Below, one piece after another: positions 44,521 to 54,700 of a DNA stretch of 64,000 nucleotides (positions within the stretch are counted from its first letter, which is position 1; the number at the start of each line of letters is the position of its first letter). Origin of the DNA: Myxococcales bacterium (lineage in GTDB: Bacteria; Myxococcota; UBA796; SXON01); the NCBI GenBank assembly GCA_009692585.1, contig SHYX01000015.1:1-64000 (forward strand). Direction: 5' to 3'. Under the pieces are notes generated by a model. It ran no database searches. It had not been told where the DNA came from and saw nothing but the letters and a program-made list of their open reading frames with translations. A program made the translations under genes and the position numbers.

Positions 44521-45323
44521 GCGCGCGGCCGCTGGTGGTCTTCGGCGGCGGCGCGCTGGGCGGGGCTGTGGCCAGGCTCGCGGCCAGCCGTGGGGCCTCG
44601 GTTACCGTCGCGTCGCGACACCCCGGAGAGCATGTCGGCTGGTGGCGCCGGGTGCGCGTGGGCGGGGAGGCGTCGTTGGGCTGGTTGCCGGCCCAGGCCG
44701 ACGTGGTGATTGCCGTGGGTCCGGGGGCCGGAGAGCGTGCCGCTGAGACCTGGGGACCGGCCTTCGCCGCGTGGTTGGCCCGCCTGCGGAGCCTCCGACC
44801 GGCGCGAGTGGTCCTCGCGGGGCCGGCTGGGCTCGTCGGGGGCGGCATCGAACACTTCGACCGGTGTGCACGTGCCGTTCGGCAACAGGGCGTAGCCGTG
44901 GTTCGCCTGCCCGCGCTTCTGGCCACCGAACGCGGCTGGGCTGGCGAGCTGGCCGCGGCGCTCCGTCGGGGGCAGGCCCCGCGACTGAGCGCTCGGCTAC
45001 CCGGCGCCCGTGCGCTCGTCGTCGAGGATGCAGCGCGCGCCGTGCTCGCGGAGCTTGCCGGCCACGCCGACGTGATGCTCAGCGGTCCGGCCCCGGTCAC
45101 CGCCGAGGAGGTCATCCGCGCGTTGGAGGTCCGCTACGGGGCTTCGACGCGGCCGCGCCTGTTCGGCACGGGCGTGGCTCGCGAGGTGCGCGAGCGGCTG
45201 CGGGCCCAAGAGCACCTCGATGACTCCTGGGATGACGCACGCTACGGACCGCGGACGACGCTGGCCACCTGGGTCGAGCGCCAACCCGGACCACGGCGAC
45301 GCCGGGGCGAGTCGGGCGCCTGA
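44517..45323 (+). CDS. NAD(P)-binding Rossmann-fold protein (epimerase-like)
   Basis: The 268-residue product has the dinucleotide motif VFGGGALGGAVARLAASRGA at residues 8-27. LRPARVVLAGPAGLVGGG and VVRLPALLATERG are typical of NAD-dependent epimerase/dehydratase relatives, but the YxxxK motif is not obvious. Substrate unknown. It begins with GTG in a GTGA overlap with the PHP gene. Confidence 0.7.
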   Translation: MSARPLVVFGGGALGGAVARLAASRGASVTVASRHPGEHVGWWRRVRVGGEASLGWLPAQADVVIAVGPGAGERAAETWGPAFAAWLARLRSLRPARVVLAGPAGLVGGGIEHFDRCARAVRQQGVAVVRLPALLATERGWAGELAAALRRGQAPRLSARLPGARALVVEDAARAVLAELAGHADVMLSGPAPVTAEEVIRALEVRYGASTRPRLFGTGVAREVRERLRAQEHLDDSWDDARYGPRTTLATWVERQPGPRRRRGESGA

Positions 45324-45377
45324 ATCTCGCTTCACTTTTGGCCTCGTTGCGTTAATCGGCCCGACCCGGGAGCCGTC

Positions 45378-45695
45378 ATGGCCGAGACCGCCGAGTTCTT
45401 CGACACCTACATGCCCCAGAAGTTGGTCGACAAGCCCGACCTCATCAAGACCAACGCCATTTTCCGATTCGACGTAGCCGGTGCCGGGAACTGGGTGATC
45501 GACCTCAAGAACCCTCCGGGAGCCGTGCGCGCGGTCGATGCCGATGAGCCCGCGGATTGTGTGATCACCGTGGCCAAGGCCGACTGGGAAAAAGTCCTGG
45601 ACAACCCTGGTCTCGCTATGCAGCTCTTTATGACCGGCAAGCTGAAGGCAAGCAACATCGGCCTCGCGATGGCGCTCCAGAAGATCCTGGGCTGA
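45378..45695 (+). CDS. SCP2 sterol-carrier-domain protein
   Basis: The 105-residue product is a single SCP2-type lipid-binding domain. AIFRFDVAGAGNWVIDLKNP and DCVITVAKADWEKVLDNPGL, then MTGKLKASNIGLAMALQKIL, follow the family pattern. SCP2 proteins bind acyl-CoA or sterol-like lipids. It is separate (54 bases) from the preceding gene and convergent with the ferritin-like gene. Confidence 0.9.
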   Translation: MAETAEFFDTYMPQKLVDKPDLIKTNAIFRFDVAGAGNWVIDLKNPPGAVRAVDADEPADCVITVAKADWEKVLDNPGLAMQLFMTGKLKASNIGLAMALQKILG

Positions 45696-45717
45696 TCAGA
45701 GTGGCGCGCCGGCGGTA

Positions 45718-46200
45718 TCAGGCCGTCGCGCTCGCCCAACGCTTTTCCGCGCTCGCCAACAGGTCCCGATGGGCGCGGTCCTCCTCCGCCATCTTCTGGA
45801 GCAGGTCCCCAAACTCTGGGAAGACCTTGAAGAACTGGATGCGCCCGTGCAGCTCTGCCGAGTGTTCTTCCACCCATCGGGCCAGTTGCAGCGCGCGACC
45901 GATGGTCACGCCCTCTCGCTCGGCGCCCTCCCGCGCCGCGCGTACCTCGGCGAGGAATATCCGTGCTTCATCCTCCTCGACCTCGAACTTCTGCACACCC
46001 ATCTCAGGCATGCCCGCCAAGGCGGACTGGTGGATGCGGATGCTGGCGGCGTGGTAGCGCTCCGCCTCGGCGTAGTTCATCCAGAAGTAGACCAGCTCGC
46101 GCCGGTGCGAGAACCGTTTGGCGAAAACTTCGTATAGAGCGGCACACTCGAGTTCGATGGCCACTGCCACTTCGAGCACATCCTTCCAGGTCGACGCCAT
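45718..46200 (-). CDS. Ferritin-like diiron-domain protein
   Basis: The 160-residue four-helix protein carries di-iron type motifs: VAIELECAALYEVFAKRF, YAEAERYHAASIRIH (ExxxxH), WVEEHSAELHGRIQFF and MAEEDRAHRDLLASAE. The pattern is rubrerythrin/ferritin-like without a rubredoxin domain. It may store or detoxify iron or reduce peroxide. It lies 51 bases downstream of the GMC oxidoreductase in the same direction. Confidence 0.8.
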   Translation of the reverse strand: MASTWKDVLEVAVAIELECAALYEVFAKRFSHRRELVYFWMNYAEAERYHAASIRIHQSALAGMPEMGVQKFEVEEDEARIFLAEVRAAREGAEREGVTIGRALQLARWVEEHSAELHGRIQFFKVFPEFGDLLQKMAEEDRAHRDLLASAEKRWASATA

Positions 46201-46251
46201 CGCTCCCTCCGGGTCCAGGTCAGTGTAACGCCGGTCGGGGCGGGTCGCGCT

Positions 46252-47769
46252 TCAGGTCTCGGCGAGGATGCCGTCCGCCACGACGTCCGACAGCGCGTAG
46301 ATGGTGAGCTGCGGGTTGACGCCGGATGCCGTGGGAAACAGGCTCCCGTCGGCGACGTAGAGGTTGTGGTAGGCCCACATCCGCCCCGTCGGCGAGACCG
46401 CGCCGACCGCCGGACTGTGCGCCATGCGCGCTGTACCCATCTGGTGGAAACAGAAGAGGGCCACCTCGCCGGGGCCCCAGCCCACATCGTCGAGCTTTCG
46501 CAGCTCTTTGGTCGAGCGGATCATTGTGAGGTGACTGTGGCCGGTGATTGCGGCGCTCGCCCCGGCCGCCAACCAGGCTTCGGCGCACCGTGCCGCGCCT
46601 TCCTTCAGGCGCCAGGCGTCCTCTTTGGCGAGGCTCCAGCGAATCGACGGGCGGCCCTTCCCGACCGCGATGCTTCCGGGGACGGTGTCGCGCAAGAGCA
46701 GGCCCGCGGCGGAGAATTCGTTGTACCGATGGAGCATCTCCTGGCGCTCCCAGCCGAGCCCAGGGAAGATGGTCGCGGTGATGCCGGGCGGGGCGCCGAT
46801 CCCTTCGATGAGCACGCCCGTAGGGTGGCCGCGAAGGACGTCGGAGAACTCTGAGATGTAATAGCCTTGTTTGATCCCTTCGTAGTTAGCGATGCGCTCG
46901 CCAGGGTACCAGCCGCAGACGGGGGAGCCAGGGTGGGTCCAGAAGTTCTGGCCTAGGTGTCCGGACGGGTCGTCAACGCCGGATGACAACAGCAGGTAGG
47001 GCGTGTGAATCGCCCCTCCGCTCACCACGATCACGTCGGCATCGATGCGGAAGGTGCCGCGGGGCTGCCGCGCTTCGTCCAGGAGCGTTCCCTCAACGGC
47101 GATGGCGCGACCAGCCTCGGTGATCACCCGATCGACCCGCGCGTCGGTGAGCAGGGTGGCGCCGGACGCGGTGGCCAAGGGCACGAAGGTGATCGCGGCC
47201 GATTGTTTGGCGTTGTAGCTGCATCCGAGGTCGCAGAAGCCGCTGCCGTAGCAGTCCTTGGCGTTGCGGTGGAAGGTGTCGCCTTCCCAGCCCAGGGCTT
47301 CGGTCCCGCGGCGGAGCTTGTCGTTGTTCAGGTTGAGGTTCTCGACCGGCAGCTTTCGGACGTGGAGGATCTCCTCGATCTTCTCGAAGCGGGGCCTCAT
47401 CTTCTCGGGTGTGAGCTCCGGCAGGCCGAAGCGAGCGACCCAGTCGTACAACAGGCGCTCTGGGGTGCGGAAGCAGTCGAGGTAGTTCACCACCGAGCTG
47501 CCGCCGACCACGCGGCCGTGCAACATCGCCATCGAGCCGTCGTCGGTCGTTCGCAGCCCCGCCTCTTGGTACAGCTTCCGCATCATCTCGCCTTCCCGCT
47601 GCGAGAATTCGGCGGCGGAGATGTACGAGCCAGCATCGATCATCACCACGTCGCGCCCAGCCTCCGCCATCCGCTTGGCGACGGTGCTGCCGCCGGGGCC
47701 GGTCCCGACGACGACGACTTGAGCCCTGCGCGCAAAAGGTGTCGCGACGGTGCTGCCGGAGAGTCTCAT
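46252..47769 (-). CDS. GMC-family FAD-dependent oxidoreductase
   Basis: The 505-residue product has the FAD-binding VVVVGTGPGGSTVAKRMAEA near the N-terminus, GRVVGGSSVVNYLDCF, and CFHQMGTARM with VADGSLFPTASGVNPQLT at the C-terminus. Members oxidise alcohols, sugars or sterols. It is joined by an ATGA overlap to the Tat-exported small protein, as in gluconate 2-dehydrogenase-like enzymes, so it is probably the catalytic subunit exported as a complex. Confidence 0.9.
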   Translation of the reverse strand: MRLSGSTVATPFARRAQVVVVGTGPGGSTVAKRMAEAGRDVVMIDAGSYISAAEFSQREGEMMRKLYQEAGLRTTDDGSMAMLHGRVVGGSSVVNYLDCFRTPERLLYDWVARFGLPELTPEKMRPRFEKIEEILHVRKLPVENLNLNNDKLRRGTEALGWEGDTFHRNAKDCYGSGFCDLGCSYNAKQSAAITFVPLATASGATLLTDARVDRVITEAGRAIAVEGTLLDEARQPRGTFRIDADVIVVSGGAIHTPYLLLSSGVDDPSGHLGQNFWTHPGSPVCGWYPGERIANYEGIKQGYYISEFSDVLRGHPTGVLIEGIGAPPGITATIFPGLGWERQEMLHRYNEFSAAGLLLRDTVPGSIAVGKGRPSIRWSLAKEDAWRLKEGAARCAEAWLAAGASAAITGHSHLTMIRSTKELRKLDDVGWGPGEVALFCFHQMGTARMAHSPAVGAVSPTGRMWAYHNLYVADGSLFPTASGVNPQLTIYALSDVVADGILAET

Positions 47770-48287
47770 TCGGGCTCTCCGAAGCGCAGCGGGTGGATCG
47801 GCAGCAAATGCCGACCTAGCCATGGACCCGGGTAGGCGATGTCGGCGTAGACGGTCTCGTCCGTGTAGCAATGGGAAAGCACCAACTGGCGCAGCGCCTG
47901 GCCGATCTGCCGACGGAATGGCACCCGGCTGTGGAGCCAGTCGTTCAGAGCGGCGCCCTGCTGGGCCTCAGAGAGGGTGACAAACGGATGCACCGTCGGG
48001 ACGAGCGCACGCGAGAGCAGGTCGAAGGTGCTGGGCAGCGACGACAGGAGCGCCTGCTGGCTTTCGTCCAGGAAACCGAGGGTCTCCGACAGGCTGGTTC
48101 GCAGGGACAGCGCGTCGGCGCCGGGGCCGTAGAGCACACGCGCCAGGGCCCCGATGACGTCCAGGTCGTCGTCACCGAAGCGCGCCTTGGGCGGTGGCAG
48201 GGCGGCCCGGAGCGGCACCGGCACGAGGAGCACCGCCGAGGAGGCGGCGAGCGCCAGCAGGGTTCGGCGGGTGACAGGCGAGGCCAC
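47766..48287 (-). CDS. Tat-exported small subunit of a GMC dehydrogenase
   Basis: The 173-residue product has a twin-arginine-type signal (TRRTLLALAASSAVLLVPVP). The rest (LHSRVPFRRQIGQALRQLVL and YADIAYPGPWLGRHLLPIHP) matches the gluconate 2-dehydrogenase subunit 3 pattern, a scaffold that guides the FAD subunit. It directly precedes the GMC gene. Confidence 0.8.
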   Translation of the reverse strand: MASPVTRRTLLALAASSAVLLVPVPLRAALPPPKARFGDDDLDVIGALARVLYGPGADALSLRTSLSETLGFLDESQQALLSSLPSTFDLLSRALVPTVHPFVTLSEAQQGAALNDWLHSRVPFRRQIGQALRQLVLSHCYTDETVYADIAYPGPWLGRHLLPIHPLRFGEPE

Positions 48288-48319
48288 CTTCGTGGACTAT
48301 CGCGGCGCGAGCCCAGCGC

Positions 48320-49966
48320 TCAGCTTTGGCGGCGGCGCATCCACGTACCTACGGCGCCGAGCACGGCGAGTCCGGGCACGAGGAAGAAGGAGAGCAGGCC
48401 CGCCACGGTGGCGCCGACGATATCTACGGTGATTTTCCCCTTCTTGCCCTCGTCGGCCCGGATGGTGATCGCCTTTTCGTCGCCGCGGGACCACCCGAGC
48501 GCGTTCAGGGCCAGGTCGCCGTTGAGGCCGTAGGTGGCCAGGACGTTGGTCGCGAAGGTGGCGCTGCCGAGGATGACCACGCGGCCACCGGCCTTGTCGG
48601 CCAACTCGGGCGGGGGCTCTGCGGGGACCAGCACCGGCGCCCCGTCGATCACCGGCGTGATCGGCAGGGACGCGCGGCGCACCGAGACCGCCGCGGGTTC
48701 GTTGATCTCGACGGCGACCGCCAACGGCACGTTCTCAGCGCGCTCCTCGGCGTCCGCCTGCGCGGGAATCGTCGGATCGCGCAGCGAGTTGACTTCGGCC
48801 CAGCTGCCGTCGCCGGCGTTCATGAGCTCGAACACCGAGATGCCGTCGATGGCGGGACCCGCGGCGACGCTCCGCGCTGCGGGAAGGCCGACAAGCCCCT
48901 TGAGTTTGTCGGTGATCGCGTGCGGCTCGAAGCTGTCGCCCACCAGGCCGATCGACGTCGACCCCATGTCCATGAGCTGGCGCATCGGCGCCAGCACGAT
49001 GTCGTCGCCCACCACGACGCCGTAGCGGCTCATGTCGGCCGCGGTCTGGGGGGTCAACGTCGGTTCCAGCATCACCACCAGCCGCCCACCGGCGGTGACG
49101 TACTCGGCGAGCCGATCCAGCTCGCTCGGCAGCAGGTCGGTGCGGGGGCCCGGGAGCACGACGGCCTCACAGGTCTCCGGCGTGGGCTGCTCCTTGAGCA
49201 ACTCCACGGCGCGGATGGTGTAGTTCTGCTTGGCGAGCTTCCCGAACACCACACCCATGCCCTCGGGCCCGGAGTTGTCGTTGACGTCGGCTTCGCCGTG
49301 GCCGGTGACCGCGCAGACGGTGTGGGTGGTGTCGGAGGTGACCTTGATCAGGGCGTTGGTGAGCTCTTCTTCGCCGAATCCCGAGGTGATGCGCTCTTCG
49401 GTGGCGCCGGCCCGGACGATCACGGTTCCGTACTGCGAGGTGATTCCCTCCTTGGTGACGGCCATGATGTCGGTGAACGGGTCGTGGTAGCTGACCGAGA
49501 TGAAGGTGCTCTCGTCGGTGTAGCCCTCCACCAGCTCCTTGAAATTGCTCTCCTCCGCGGTGCCCGCGGGGAAGAAGACCACCATGTCGACGGCGCGGTC
49601 GAGGCCCCGGGCGGTCTGTAACGATTGATCGGCCAGTGAGAACTGCTTGCTTGCCGTGAAGTCCCACTTCTTGTCGTAGCGGTGGCCGACCACGTTGGCG
49701 GCGATGGCGATGCACATGCCCACCAGCAGGAGGAGGCCGGCGGTGAAGCTGCGCCCCACCGTCTGGTCGTTGCCCAGGGTCGACAGCGAACCCCAATCCA
49801 GGAACAGCCACGCCGCGACAAGGAGCGCGCTGAGGCCGCCAACGGCATGGAACCAGCCCGGAACGTCCGGGAGCTGGACGACCTGGGTGAGCACCAGGTA
49901 GCCGAAGAACCAGGCGAACAGCCCGAAGACCCCGAGGACCGCGAAAAACCATCCGAGAGCGCGCAT
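48320..49966 (-). CDS. GldG-like ABC transporter auxiliary protein
   Basis: The 548-residue product has two N-terminal membrane helices. A large extracytoplasmic domain follows (KQFSLADQSLQTARGLDRAV, CAVTGHGEADVNDNSGPEGM and YVTAGGRLVVMLEPTLT), with a last helix at the C-terminus (VGATVAGLLSFFLVPGLAVL). This is the ABC-type auxiliary / GldG family found with GldA/GldF-like exporters. Start MRALGWFF (ATG 49966) is 2 bases after the permease stop. Confidence 0.85.
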   Translation of the reverse strand: MRALGWFFAVLGVFGLFAWFFGYLVLTQVVQLPDVPGWFHAVGGLSALLVAAWLFLDWGSLSTLGNDQTVGRSFTAGLLLLVGMCIAIAANVVGHRYDKKWDFTASKQFSLADQSLQTARGLDRAVDMVVFFPAGTAEESNFKELVEGYTDESTFISVSYHDPFTDIMAVTKEGITSQYGTVIVRAGATEERITSGFGEEELTNALIKVTSDTTHTVCAVTGHGEADVNDNSGPEGMGVVFGKLAKQNYTIRAVELLKEQPTPETCEAVVLPGPRTDLLPSELDRLAEYVTAGGRLVVMLEPTLTPQTAADMSRYGVVVGDDIVLAPMRQLMDMGSTSIGLVGDSFEPHAITDKLKGLVGLPAARSVAAGPAIDGISVFELMNAGDGSWAEVNSLRDPTIPAQADAEERAENVPLAVAVEINEPAAVSVRRASLPITPVIDGAPVLVPAEPPPELADKAGGRVVILGSATFATNVLATYGLNGDLALNALGWSRGDEKAITIRADEGKKGKITVDIVGATVAGLLSFFLVPGLAVLGAVGTWMRRRQS

Positions 49967-49968
49967 CG

Positions 49969-50721
49969 TTACCGCCACCGGAGTGCTTCCACCCGTTGGG
50001 TGGTCGCGAAGATGAAGAACAGGATCACCGAGATGAAGTACACCGCGTCATTGAGGTGGAGCACCCCGCGGCTCATCGTCTCGAAGTGGGACAACATCGA
50101 GATGTGGGTGACGATCGTGGAGAGCGAGCCCTCCTTGAGGATGCCACCGAGCCAGCCCACGATCCACATCGAGAGGCTCAAGGAGAACGAAGACGCGAGC
50201 GCCACGAGCTGGTTGTCAGTCATCGACGAGGCGAACAGCCCCACGGCGACAAAGACCCCCATCAAGACGGTGAAGCCGGCGTAGCAGGAGAGCATCACGC
50301 CCCAGTCCGGGTCGCCCATCCAGTACAACATCCCCGGAACGTACGCGGTCGTCGCGATCATCAACATCACAAAACCGAAGGCGCCGAAGTATTTTCCCAG
50401 CGCGATCTGTAGCGAGCTGATGGGCGAGGTGAGGAGCAGCTCGACGCTGCGCTCGCGCCGATCCTGCGCGATCGAGCCCATCGTGACGGCCGGGACGAGC
50501 AGCAGCCCGATGACCGTGAGGTTGCCGAAGAAGCCCTGCACCATCTGCTCGGTGACGCCGTCTTCCATTCCAAGCTGCATGGCCTGGCTGGCGTAGCCCC
50601 AGAGCGTGAGATTGAAGAAAAGCGCGGCGATCAGCGTGAAGACCACCAGGCATATCCACCCGATCGGTCCGGTGAGGTAGCCGCCAAGCTCTCGTTTTGC
50701 GATGAAGAGGATCGGTTTCAT
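49969..50721 (-). CDS. ABC-2 type transport permease (GldF-like)
   Basis: The 250-residue product has six membrane helices. MKPILFIAKRELGGYLTGPI at the start and TMGSIAQDRRERSVELLLTS are ABC-2/GldF hallmarks. It overlaps the ATPase gene by 4 bases and is followed by the GldG-like gene. Substrate unknown; in Bacteroidetes related complexes are involved in gliding, and in proteobacteria similar sets are linked to envelope export. Confidence 0.88.
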   Translation of the reverse strand: MKPILFIAKRELGGYLTGPIGWICLVVFTLIAALFFNLTLWGYASQAMQLGMEDGVTEQMVQGFFGNLTVIGLLLVPAVTMGSIAQDRRERSVELLLTSPISSLQIALGKYFGAFGFVMLMIATTAYVPGMLYWMGDPDWGVMLSCYAGFTVLMGVFVAVGLFASSMTDNQLVALASSFSLSLSMWIVGWLGGILKEGSLSTIVTHISMLSHFETMSRGVLHLNDAVYFISVILFFIFATTQRVEALRWR

Positions 50722-51614
50722 GCCTTGGCCTCAGCGCTCATGAGGCGCAGGTACACTTCCTCGAGGTGTTCTTTCCCGTCGAGCGCCAGGAGTCCGAAGG
50801 GTACGGCAGCGGCCGCGACTTCGGCCCGGACGTCGCGAGCGGTGCGCAAGGTGAACACTGGCCCGGCCTGCTCGACCGCCACGACGCCGTCGACGGCCGC
50901 CAAGGCGGCCTGAGCGCCGTCGGGGCGTGCCAGTTCGATGCGCACCATCCGGGTGGTGCCGGCGATGGTCCCCAGGTCGTCCTGCGCGAGAATCCGTCCC
51001 TTGCCGATGAAGATCACCCGGTTGCAGATCGCCTCGATCTCCCCGAGCACGTGCGTGGACAGGATGATCGTGCGATCGCCCGCGGCGAGGGTCCGGATGA
51101 GCTCGCGGATCTCGACGCGTTGGGCCGGATCGAGGCCGGAGGTGGGCTCGTCGAGCACCAGGACCTTGGGGTCGTGGACGAGGGCCTGGGCGAGGCCGAC
51201 GCGTTGCCGGTAGCCCTTGGACAGATGGTCGATGAGGCGGTGAGCCACATCGGTCAGCCCGACCCGGGAGAGCGCGAGGTCCGTAGCCGCGGTGGTGTCC
51301 GGAACGCGCTTGAGCGCGGCGGCATAGCTGACGTAGGAGCGCACGGACATGTTGGTGTAGAGCGGCGGCACCTCCGGGCTGTACCCGAGCATCGCCTGGA
51401 CGGTGCGTGGATCCTCCGCGACATCGACGCCATCGACCTTCGCGGTGCCCGACGACGCCCCCAGGGAGCCGGCGATGACGCGCATCGTGGTGCTCTTGCC
51501 GGCGCCGTTGGGTCCGAGGAAACCAACGACCTCGCCCTTTTTGACCACGAACGACACGTCGTCGATGGCGGTGTTGGCGCCGTAGCGCTTCGTAAGGCCT
51601 TGTACCTCGATCAT
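50718..51614 (-). CDS. ABC transporter ATP-binding protein (GldA-like)
   Basis: The 298-residue product has Walker A GFLGPNGAGKSTTMRV, signature LSKGYRQRVGLAQAL and Walker B KVLVLDEPTSGLDP. The start MIEVQGLTKRYGANTAIDDV is chosen at ATG 51614; a longer frame exists but adds unrelated residues. It energises the GldF-like permease. It is divergent from the giant lipoprotein operon (139-base gap). Confidence 0.92.
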   Translation of the reverse strand: MIEVQGLTKRYGANTAIDDVSFVVKKGEVVGFLGPNGAGKSTTMRVIAGSLGASSGTAKVDGVDVAEDPRTVQAMLGYSPEVPPLYTNMSVRSYVSYAAALKRVPDTTAATDLALSRVGLTDVAHRLIDHLSKGYRQRVGLAQALVHDPKVLVLDEPTSGLDPAQRVEIRELIRTLAAGDRTIILSTHVLGEIEAICNRVIFIGKGRILAQDDLGTIAGTTRMVRIELARPDGAQAALAAVDGVVAVEQAGPVFTLRTARDVRAEVAAAAVPFGLLALDGKEHLEEVYLRLMSAEAKA

Positions 51615-51753
51615 GCTGTAGCCATGCCCGGTTCGGAGGGGGCGGGCCCTAACCAGCCAGCGCGGGTGCGTCGACCTTGCCGCCCGTCGCCGACGGTGAT
51701 TCACATTTCGTGACCGGGTCGGCTGCGATAGACTGTGGTGCCCAGGGTCGTGT

Positions 51754-54700
51754 ATGCGTCACGTCGCCACCACTCTCCTCGTCTTGCTCGTCTCGGGCTG
51801 CGGGTCCACGTGGACCGGCGTCGACGGCGACGGCGATGGCTTCACCCTCGCCCAGGGGGACTGTGATGACGGCCCGGATGGCGGAGGCGTCGGCCCCGAG
51901 GCAACCGAGGTCTGGTACGACGGGGTGGATCAGGATTGCGACGGCAATGACGCCGACCAGGATCTGGACGGGGAGCCCGCGCTCTTGGCGGGGGGCCTGG
52001 ACTGTTGGGACGATCCCACGAGCATCCCCGCCGAATTCTCCGCGCTCAACGGGCTGGTCCAGCCCGAGGCCGGGGACGTGCTCCCGGGTGCGCCGGAGGT
52101 GTACTATGACGGGGTCGACCAGGACTGCGACGGCGCGGACGACTTCGACCAGGACGGGGACGGCTTCGCCTCCACCGCGTGGGTAGAGACGCGCACCGAG
52201 CTGCCGGTCGAGGATTGCTATGACGCGGTGACGCAGGTGTACCCGGAACTCTGGCCCGACTGCGTGGTCGAAGCCAATCGGGTGGTCGAGACCCCGTTGT
52301 CTCCGGCCGCGGTATTCCCGGACGCGTCGGACACCTGGTACGACGGAACCGATGCCAACTGCGACGGGGACGATGACTTCGACAAGGACGGCGACACCTT
52401 TGCCGTGTGCGCGGAGTGTGACGACGACGACCCGACGGTGTTTCCCAACGACGCGGTGGAGCTCTGGTACAACCACCTCGACGAAAATTGCGACGGCAAC
52501 GACGCCGATCAGGATGGCGACGGGTACGTGGTGGCCGGCTACGTCGAGGCCGACCCCGGGAATCCGATCCACGTCGAGGGCGCGTATGGCGTCGACGACT
52601 GCTGGGATGATCCGGCCGACATCCCGCGCGGCTACGACGCCATCAACGGCATGGCCCAGCCGAGCGCGGCCGCGGTTCATCCCGACGCCATCGAGACCTG
52701 GTACGACGGGGTCGACGAAGACTGCGCCAGTGACGACGACTTCGATCAGGATGGCGACGGCGACCCCGCCGAGACCGAACCCAATCGGAGCGGCTTGTTC
52801 GGCTCGGACTGCAACGACCTCGACGGGACGATCTACAGCGACGCGCCGGAGACGTGGTACGACGGCACCGACTCCGACTGCGACGGCGGGTCGGACTACG
52901 ATCAGGACGCCGATGGGTACGACTCGGCGGCCTACAGCTACGGCACGAGCGACGACTGTGACGACACCAAGTCCGAGGTGCACCCGTCGACGGCCGGTGA
53001 CTTCGTCAACGAGGACTGCGCCACCACCTACGATGATGACTGCGACGGCGACACCAACGATGACGACGCCGAGTCCTGTGTCGAACACTACGACGACGCC
53101 GACGTCGACGGCTACGGCGACGTCACCGATTCCCGCTGTCTGTGCACCGACGACGGCACCTACACCACCACCGGCGTCACCACGAGCAACGACGATTGCG
53201 ACGACACCCGCGCCGCGGTGAACCCGGCCGTCACCATTGAGAATTGCGGCACCAGCTACGATGACGACTGCGACGCGGTCACCAACGAGCAGAACGGCAC
53301 GTCCTGCACCACCTACTACCTGGACGCCGACGGCGACAGCTACGGCACGACCACCTCGCAGTGTTGGTGTTCCGGGTACGGCACCTACGACGCCAGCAAC
53401 GACGACGATTGCGACGACACGCGCGCCGCGGTGAGCCCGGCGGTGACCAACGAGAACTGCTCCACTAGCTACGACGACGACTGCGACGGAGTCACCAACG
53501 AGCAGAACGGCTCGTCGTGCACCACCTACTATTACGACGGTGACAACGACGCCTTCGGCAACGCCAGCCTCTCCCAGTGCTGGTGCTCCACCTCTGGCAG
53601 TTACGACGTGACCAACGACGACGACTGCGACGACGCCGATGCCACGACCTTCCCGGGTGTGGCCGAAGAAGACAGCACCACGGCGTGCATGAGCGACGCG
53701 GACGGCGACGGGTTCGGCGACACGACGGCCCCATCCGGCGGCACCGCTGGGACCGACTGCGACGACGCCCGGTCCGGCGTCAACCCCGATGGCACCGAAA
53801 CCTGTGGCACCGCGTACGACGACGACTGCGACAGCTCCACCAACGACACCGGTGCGGTGGGGTGCACCACCTACTACTACGACGGGGACAACGACACCTA
53901 CGGTAAATCCACGCTGTCGCAGTGCACCTGCACGACCTCGGGCAGCTACGACGTCACCAACAGCACCGACTGCGACGACAGCGACGCCGACACCTTCCCC
54001 GGCGCCGCCAGCGTCGAATCGGTCACCTCGTGCCGCAACGACGACGACAACGACGGGTACGGCGACACCACCGTGACCAGCGGGGTCACTGCCGGCACCG
54101 ACTGCGACGACACCCGTAGCGCGGTGAACACCGCCGCGACCGAGACCTGCTCCACCACCTACGACGACGACTGCGACAGCTCCACCAACGACGTCGGCGC
54201 CACGGGGTGCACGACCTACTACTACGACGGCGACAACGACGGCTACGCCATCACCACGTCGTCACAGTGCACCTGCACGAGCAGCGGCAATTACGACATC
54301 ACCGGCACCACCTCTGCCAACGACGACTGCGACGACACCGACGACGAGATCAGCCCTGGCGATCCGGAGCTGTGCACGACCACGGCCGACGATGACTGCG
54401 ATGGCGGCACCAACGACGTCGGCGCCACCGGGTGCACCACCTACTTCTACGACGGCGATGCCGATGGGTACGGCATCACGACGTCGTCGCAGTGCACCTG
54501 CACGAGCTCCGGGCTCTACACGGTCGCCGGGGTGACCAGCGCCAACGACGACTGCGACGACACCCTGGCGGCCGTGAGCCCCGGCGACGCCGAGGTGTGC
54601 GCGACCACCTACGACGACGACTGCGACGGGTCCAGCAACGAAGTCGACGCCTCCGACTGCACCACCTACTACTACGACGCCGACTCCGACGGCTATGGGC

